Source of the DNA: a bacterium | Lineage (GTDB): Bacteria > Vulcanimicrobiota > Xenobia > Xenobiales > Xenobiaceae | Reading direction: 5' to 3' | Length of the DNA: 7,910 bases | Assembly: GCA_017444045.1 (NCBI GenBank) | Contig: JAFSXO010000144.1 | Location: 1 to 7,910 of the forward strand | In this document: positions 5,713 through 7,910 of the stretch, piece by piece | Layout of the letters: the number at the start of each line of letters is the position of its first letter | How positions within the stretch are numbered: the stretch's first letter is position 1 | The notes under the pieces: generated by a model | What the model was told of the DNA's origin: nothing | Databases searched by the model: none | What the model saw: the letters and a program-made list of their open reading frames with translations, nothing else | Position numbers and translations under genes: made by a program

Positions 5713-6942
5713 ATGTCAAAAGAGCTTAGCGCTCCTAAGGGAATGCGCCTGCACATCGGCTTCTTTGGCCGGCGCAACGTGGGTAAGAGCAGCCTTATTA
5801 ACGCTTTAACTCGGCAGCAGACCAGCATTGTCAGCGCCCAGCCGGGTACGACGACCGACCCCGTGGAAAAGGCCATGGAGCTGCTGCCGCTGGGGCCGAT
5901 CCTGCTGATAGATACAGCGGGCATAGACGACGATCAGGCTGATCTGGGAGCCTTGCGCATTAAGCGCACCGACGATGCCATAAGCCGCACCGACCTGGCT
6001 CTGCTAGTCGCCGAAGCTGGAAGCTGGGGACGCTATGAGGATGAGCTGGCCGAGCGTTTTCGCAAGCTGGGCAAGCCGTTTGTGGTCGTGCTCAATAAGG
6101 CTGACCTCTGTCAGGGCGGCGATGCCAGGCAATGCCTGCCCGATGCGGTCAGAGAGGCGGCGCAGATCGTCCTTTTGTCCGCGCTTAACCCTGAAGCGGG
6201 GGCGGAACTGCGTCAGGCTCTGCTAGACTGCGCGCCGGCGAGCTTTTGGGAGAGCCGTCCGATAGTCAGCGATTTGCTGTCCGAAAATGGAACTGCTGTT
6301 CTGGTGGTTCCCATCGATAAGGAGGCTCCCAAGGGCCGTCTGATTCTGCCGCAGGTGCAGACTATCCGCGATCTGCTGGATGCGGGCTGCTGTGCGGTGG
6401 TTACCCAGACTGAGCAGCTGGCGCAGACGCTGGACAATCTGAAAACGAAGCCCGATTTGGTGATTACCGATTCCCAGGCGTTTAAGCGCGTGGCTGAAAT
6501 TGTGCCTGCCGATATACCTCTGACCAGCTTTTCGGTGCTGTTTGCGCGCTACAAGGGCGATTTGGCCACCATGCTGGAGGGGGCGCGCCATTTGCTGAAT
6601 CTTGATGAGACGGCGCGCATACTGATTGCCGAAGCCTGCACCCATCATCCCATCGCCGAGGATATCGGCACCGTGAAAATCCCGCGCCTGCTGAAGGCGA
6701 AGCTGGGAGAGGGTATTACTATAGAACACGCCCAAGGCCGCGATTTTCCGGAAAATCTGCAGGATTATGATTTAGTGATCCACTGCGGGGGCTGTACGCT
6801 CAACCGACGCGGTATGCTGCACCGCCTGCAGGCCTGCCGCGAGAGCGGAGTGGCGGTTACCAATTACGGCCTGGCTATTGCGGCTCTGAATGGTATATTG
6901 GAGCGCTCGGTGGCATCTCTGCGCTACGGCGGCGCCAAGTAA
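5713..6942 (+). CDS. hydF: [FeFe]-hydrogenase maturation GTPase HydF
   Basis: HydF is the scaffold/carrier GTPase on which the 2Fe subcluster is assembled from HydG and HydE products before transfer to the apo-hydrogenase HydA. The 409-residue protein begins with an Era/TrmE-like GTPase domain: P-loop GRRNVGKS (19-26), switch I PGTTTDP (44-50), G3 motif DTAG (67-70) and G4 motif NKAD (128-131). A middle dimerisation region (about 180-290) leads into the C-terminal cluster domain. There, CTH (Cys309, His311) and HCGGC (His357, Cys358, Cys361) form the CxH...HCxxC iron-sulfur ligand set diagnostic of HydF. All key residues are present, so it looks functional. It is separated from hydG by an intrinsic terminator. 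Its last 68 bases overlap the convergent YfhO-like gene on the other strand. hydE is not in the window. Confidence 0.96.
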   Translation: MSKELSAPKGMRLHIGFFGRRNVGKSSLINALTRQQTSIVSAQPGTTTDPVEKAMELLPLGPILLIDTAGIDDDQADLGALRIKRTDDAISRTDLALLVAEAGSWGRYEDELAERFRKLGKPFVVVLNKADLCQGGDARQCLPDAVREAAQIVLLSALNPEAGAELRQALLDCAPASFWESRPIVSDLLSENGTAVLVVPIDKEAPKGRLILPQVQTIRDLLDAGCCAVVTQTEQLAQTLDNLKTKPDLVITDSQAFKRVAEIVPADIPLTSFSVLFARYKGDLATMLEGARHLLNLDETARILIAEACTHHPIAEDIGTVKIPRLLKAKLGEGITIEHAQGRDFPENLQDYDLVIHCGGCTLNRRGMLHRLQACRESGVAVTNYGLAIAALNGILERSVASLRYGGAK

Positions 6943-7910
6943 AGCACGCTTCTCCAAGAATAAAGACTATAAGCGTGATCAGGCTGACCCTCCAGCCCCA
7001 GGCGAAGCTCTGAGGCCTGTACCGCAGCGCGAGCGTATGCTGTCCCGCGGGCATGGCTACGGCCTGATAGGCGTGGTTTATCCTGCTGATGGGAACCTCT
7101 TGGCCGCCGTCTAAAAAAGCCTGCCAGCCGGGATAGAAGACGTTGGCGATTACTAGGGTAGCCGGCTTGTTACAGGCGCACTCTATAGTCAGAGAATTGG
7201 CGTCTTCGGCGATGATGGCGGCCTGGCTGCTGATGTCCGAAGCGTCGGCGCTGTTCTCGTAAAGGCTTCCGCTGGATTCTGTGCTGTAAATATCCAGCAG
7301 CTTCTTCATGTATTCGGATGGCTCAGAGCTGACCGATGCGGCGAAATGCACCCGTCCTAAGGGATGCCTGAATGCGTAAACATACAGCATCCGCTCGGGG
7401 TACTGCTGATTTAAGAAGCTCTTTTCTTTGTCCAGCAAGGGAAAATCTGCTGCGTTCCTGATCTTATTATAAGTCAGTATGTGAGTAATCCCCTGCTGAT
7501 TAAGGCTGCTGAGCAGCGGCTCGCTGACGGCTATGGTTCCGTCTGGCGCTGACGAACCGAGCAGCTGGTTAAGCTGATACATCTGCAGCTGGCGGTAGGC
7601 GCTGATAGCTAAGCCGCCGTCAAGTACGTTGCTGTCGCTGTGCTGGTGTACTCCCCAAATGGCCGCTAGGTCCTGAGACAGGAGATCGCGGTGGGCAATA
7701 ACTGCCAGCGGAGCGTTGCGCCAGCCTTTGTTCCCGATCATTTCCAGCCAGCTAAAGCAATAGGTGGGGGTGTAGACCTTAGAATTCGCCCTGTCGATTA
7801 GGCCGACGGTGGCTGGCTCCTGCTCCCACGCGGCGGGCAGAGGCGTATGGTACTGGTGGGCAGTGCAGGCTAGGTCGGCGAGCGCCAGGAGCAGCAGGGC
7901 GCTGACTGCC
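6875..7910 (-). CDS. YfhO-like membrane protein, C-terminal part (5' end beyond the window)
   Basis: The - strand is open from the right edge to a stop at 6875-6877, giving 344 residues. An ATG at 7739-7741 is internal: the frame continues upstream without a stop and encodes a hydrophobic helix (AVSALLLLALADLAC) that fits the family. A long extracytoplasmic domain follows. Near its end is NVFYPGWQAFLDGGQEVPI, then HAYQAVAMPAGQHTLALRY, the beta-rich closing segment typical of YfhO and related GT-C-like proteins. The protein ends with one last membrane helix (VSLITLIVFILGEACF) and a basic tail. In Firmicutes YfhO is linked to glycosylation of lipoteichoic acid; other members are poorly characterised. 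The role here is therefore probably lipid-linked sugar transfer, but unproven. The 3' end overlaps hydF tail to tail, with no terminator visible between them. Confidence 0.72.
   Translation of the reverse strand, partial: AVSALLLLALADLACTAHQYHTPLPAAWEQEPATVGLIDRANSKVYTPTYCFSWLEMIGNKGWRNAPLAVIAHRDLLSQDLAAIWGVHQHSDSNVLDGGLAISAYRQLQMYQLNQLLGSSAPDGTIAVSEPLLSSLNQQGITHILTYNKIRNAADFPLLDKEKSFLNQQYPERMLYVYAFRHPLGRVHFAASVSSEPSEYMKKLLDIYSTESSGSLYENSADASDISSQAAIIAEDANSLTIECACNKPATLVIANVFYPGWQAFLDGGQEVPISRINHAYQAVAMPAGQHTLALRYRPQSFAWGWRVSLITLIVFILGEACFTWRRRSAEMPPSAPIYHSEPQ

Noticed and set aside
6223..6735. 170-codon open frame on the - strand
   Set aside because: It is opposite hydF, which carries all diagnostic residues; the antisense product has no family-like features.
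6890..7114. 74-codon + strand open frame spanning the hydF end and beyond
   Set aside because: It overlaps hydF and the YfhO-like gene in other frames, has no ribosome binding site and looks like a shadow.
6875..7741. Treating the YfhO-like gene as a complete 288-residue gene starting at 7741
   Set aside because: The frame stays open to the window edge with a plausible membrane helix upstream, and the family is normally much longer, so it is 5' partial.

Overview
The window comes from the chromosome of an anaerobic, fermentative bacterium. The clearest evidence is the pair hydG and hydF, which encode two of the three proteins that build the H-cluster of [FeFe]-hydrogenase. Base composition is moderately GC-rich, and the one structured intergenic repeat has CTCCCCCT/AGGGGGAG arms of a kind I associate with gut and rumen anaerobes. 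A Negativicutes-like or other gut-dwelling Firmicute would fit, but this is inference and the sequence does not fix the taxon. Only hydF has a strong Shine-Dalgarno sequence; the other four complete genes start without one.

Layout. Positions 2-139 are the last 45 codons of a membrane ATPase, probably a P-type calcium/cation pump. An intergenic region of nearly 400 bases follows. It holds a palindromic repeat element (about 180-291), a short direct repeat that copies the ATPase gene's 3' end (124-139 and 414-429), and a strong intrinsic terminator (459-494). Two genes then follow on the + strand 35 bases apart: a NeuD/PglD-type sugar acetyltransferase (537-1157) and a polytopic GT-C glycosyltransferase-like protein (1193-2833). 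Both look like envelope or surface-glycan functions. After a 133-base gap come alanine racemase (alr, 2967-4181), hydG (4238-5644), an intrinsic terminator (5656-5691) and hydF (5713-6942). On the - strand, converging on hydF and overlapping its 3' end by 68 bases, is the C-terminal part of a YfhO-like membrane protein (6875-7910) that continues beyond the right edge.

How the genes work together. HydG makes CO and cyanide from tyrosine and builds the Fe(CO)2CN synthon. HydF is the GTPase scaffold on which the 2Fe subcluster is assembled and handed to the apo-hydrogenase. The third maturase (HydE) and the hydrogenase itself are not in the window. Alr supplies D-alanine for peptidoglycan; its place beside hydG may be co-transcription without a functional link. 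The acetyltransferase, the GT-C protein and the YfhO-like protein suggest glycan or lipid-linked sugar modification at the membrane, but their substrates cannot be read from sequence.

I see no CRISPR array, tRNA, rRNA, transposase or phage gene, and no convincing new multi-gene system. The items most worth a second look are the repeat that appears to separate the ATPase gene from its terminator, the alr-hydG-hydF arrangement with an internal terminator, the insertion in Alr, and the overlapping convergent 3' ends of hydF and the YfhO-like gene.
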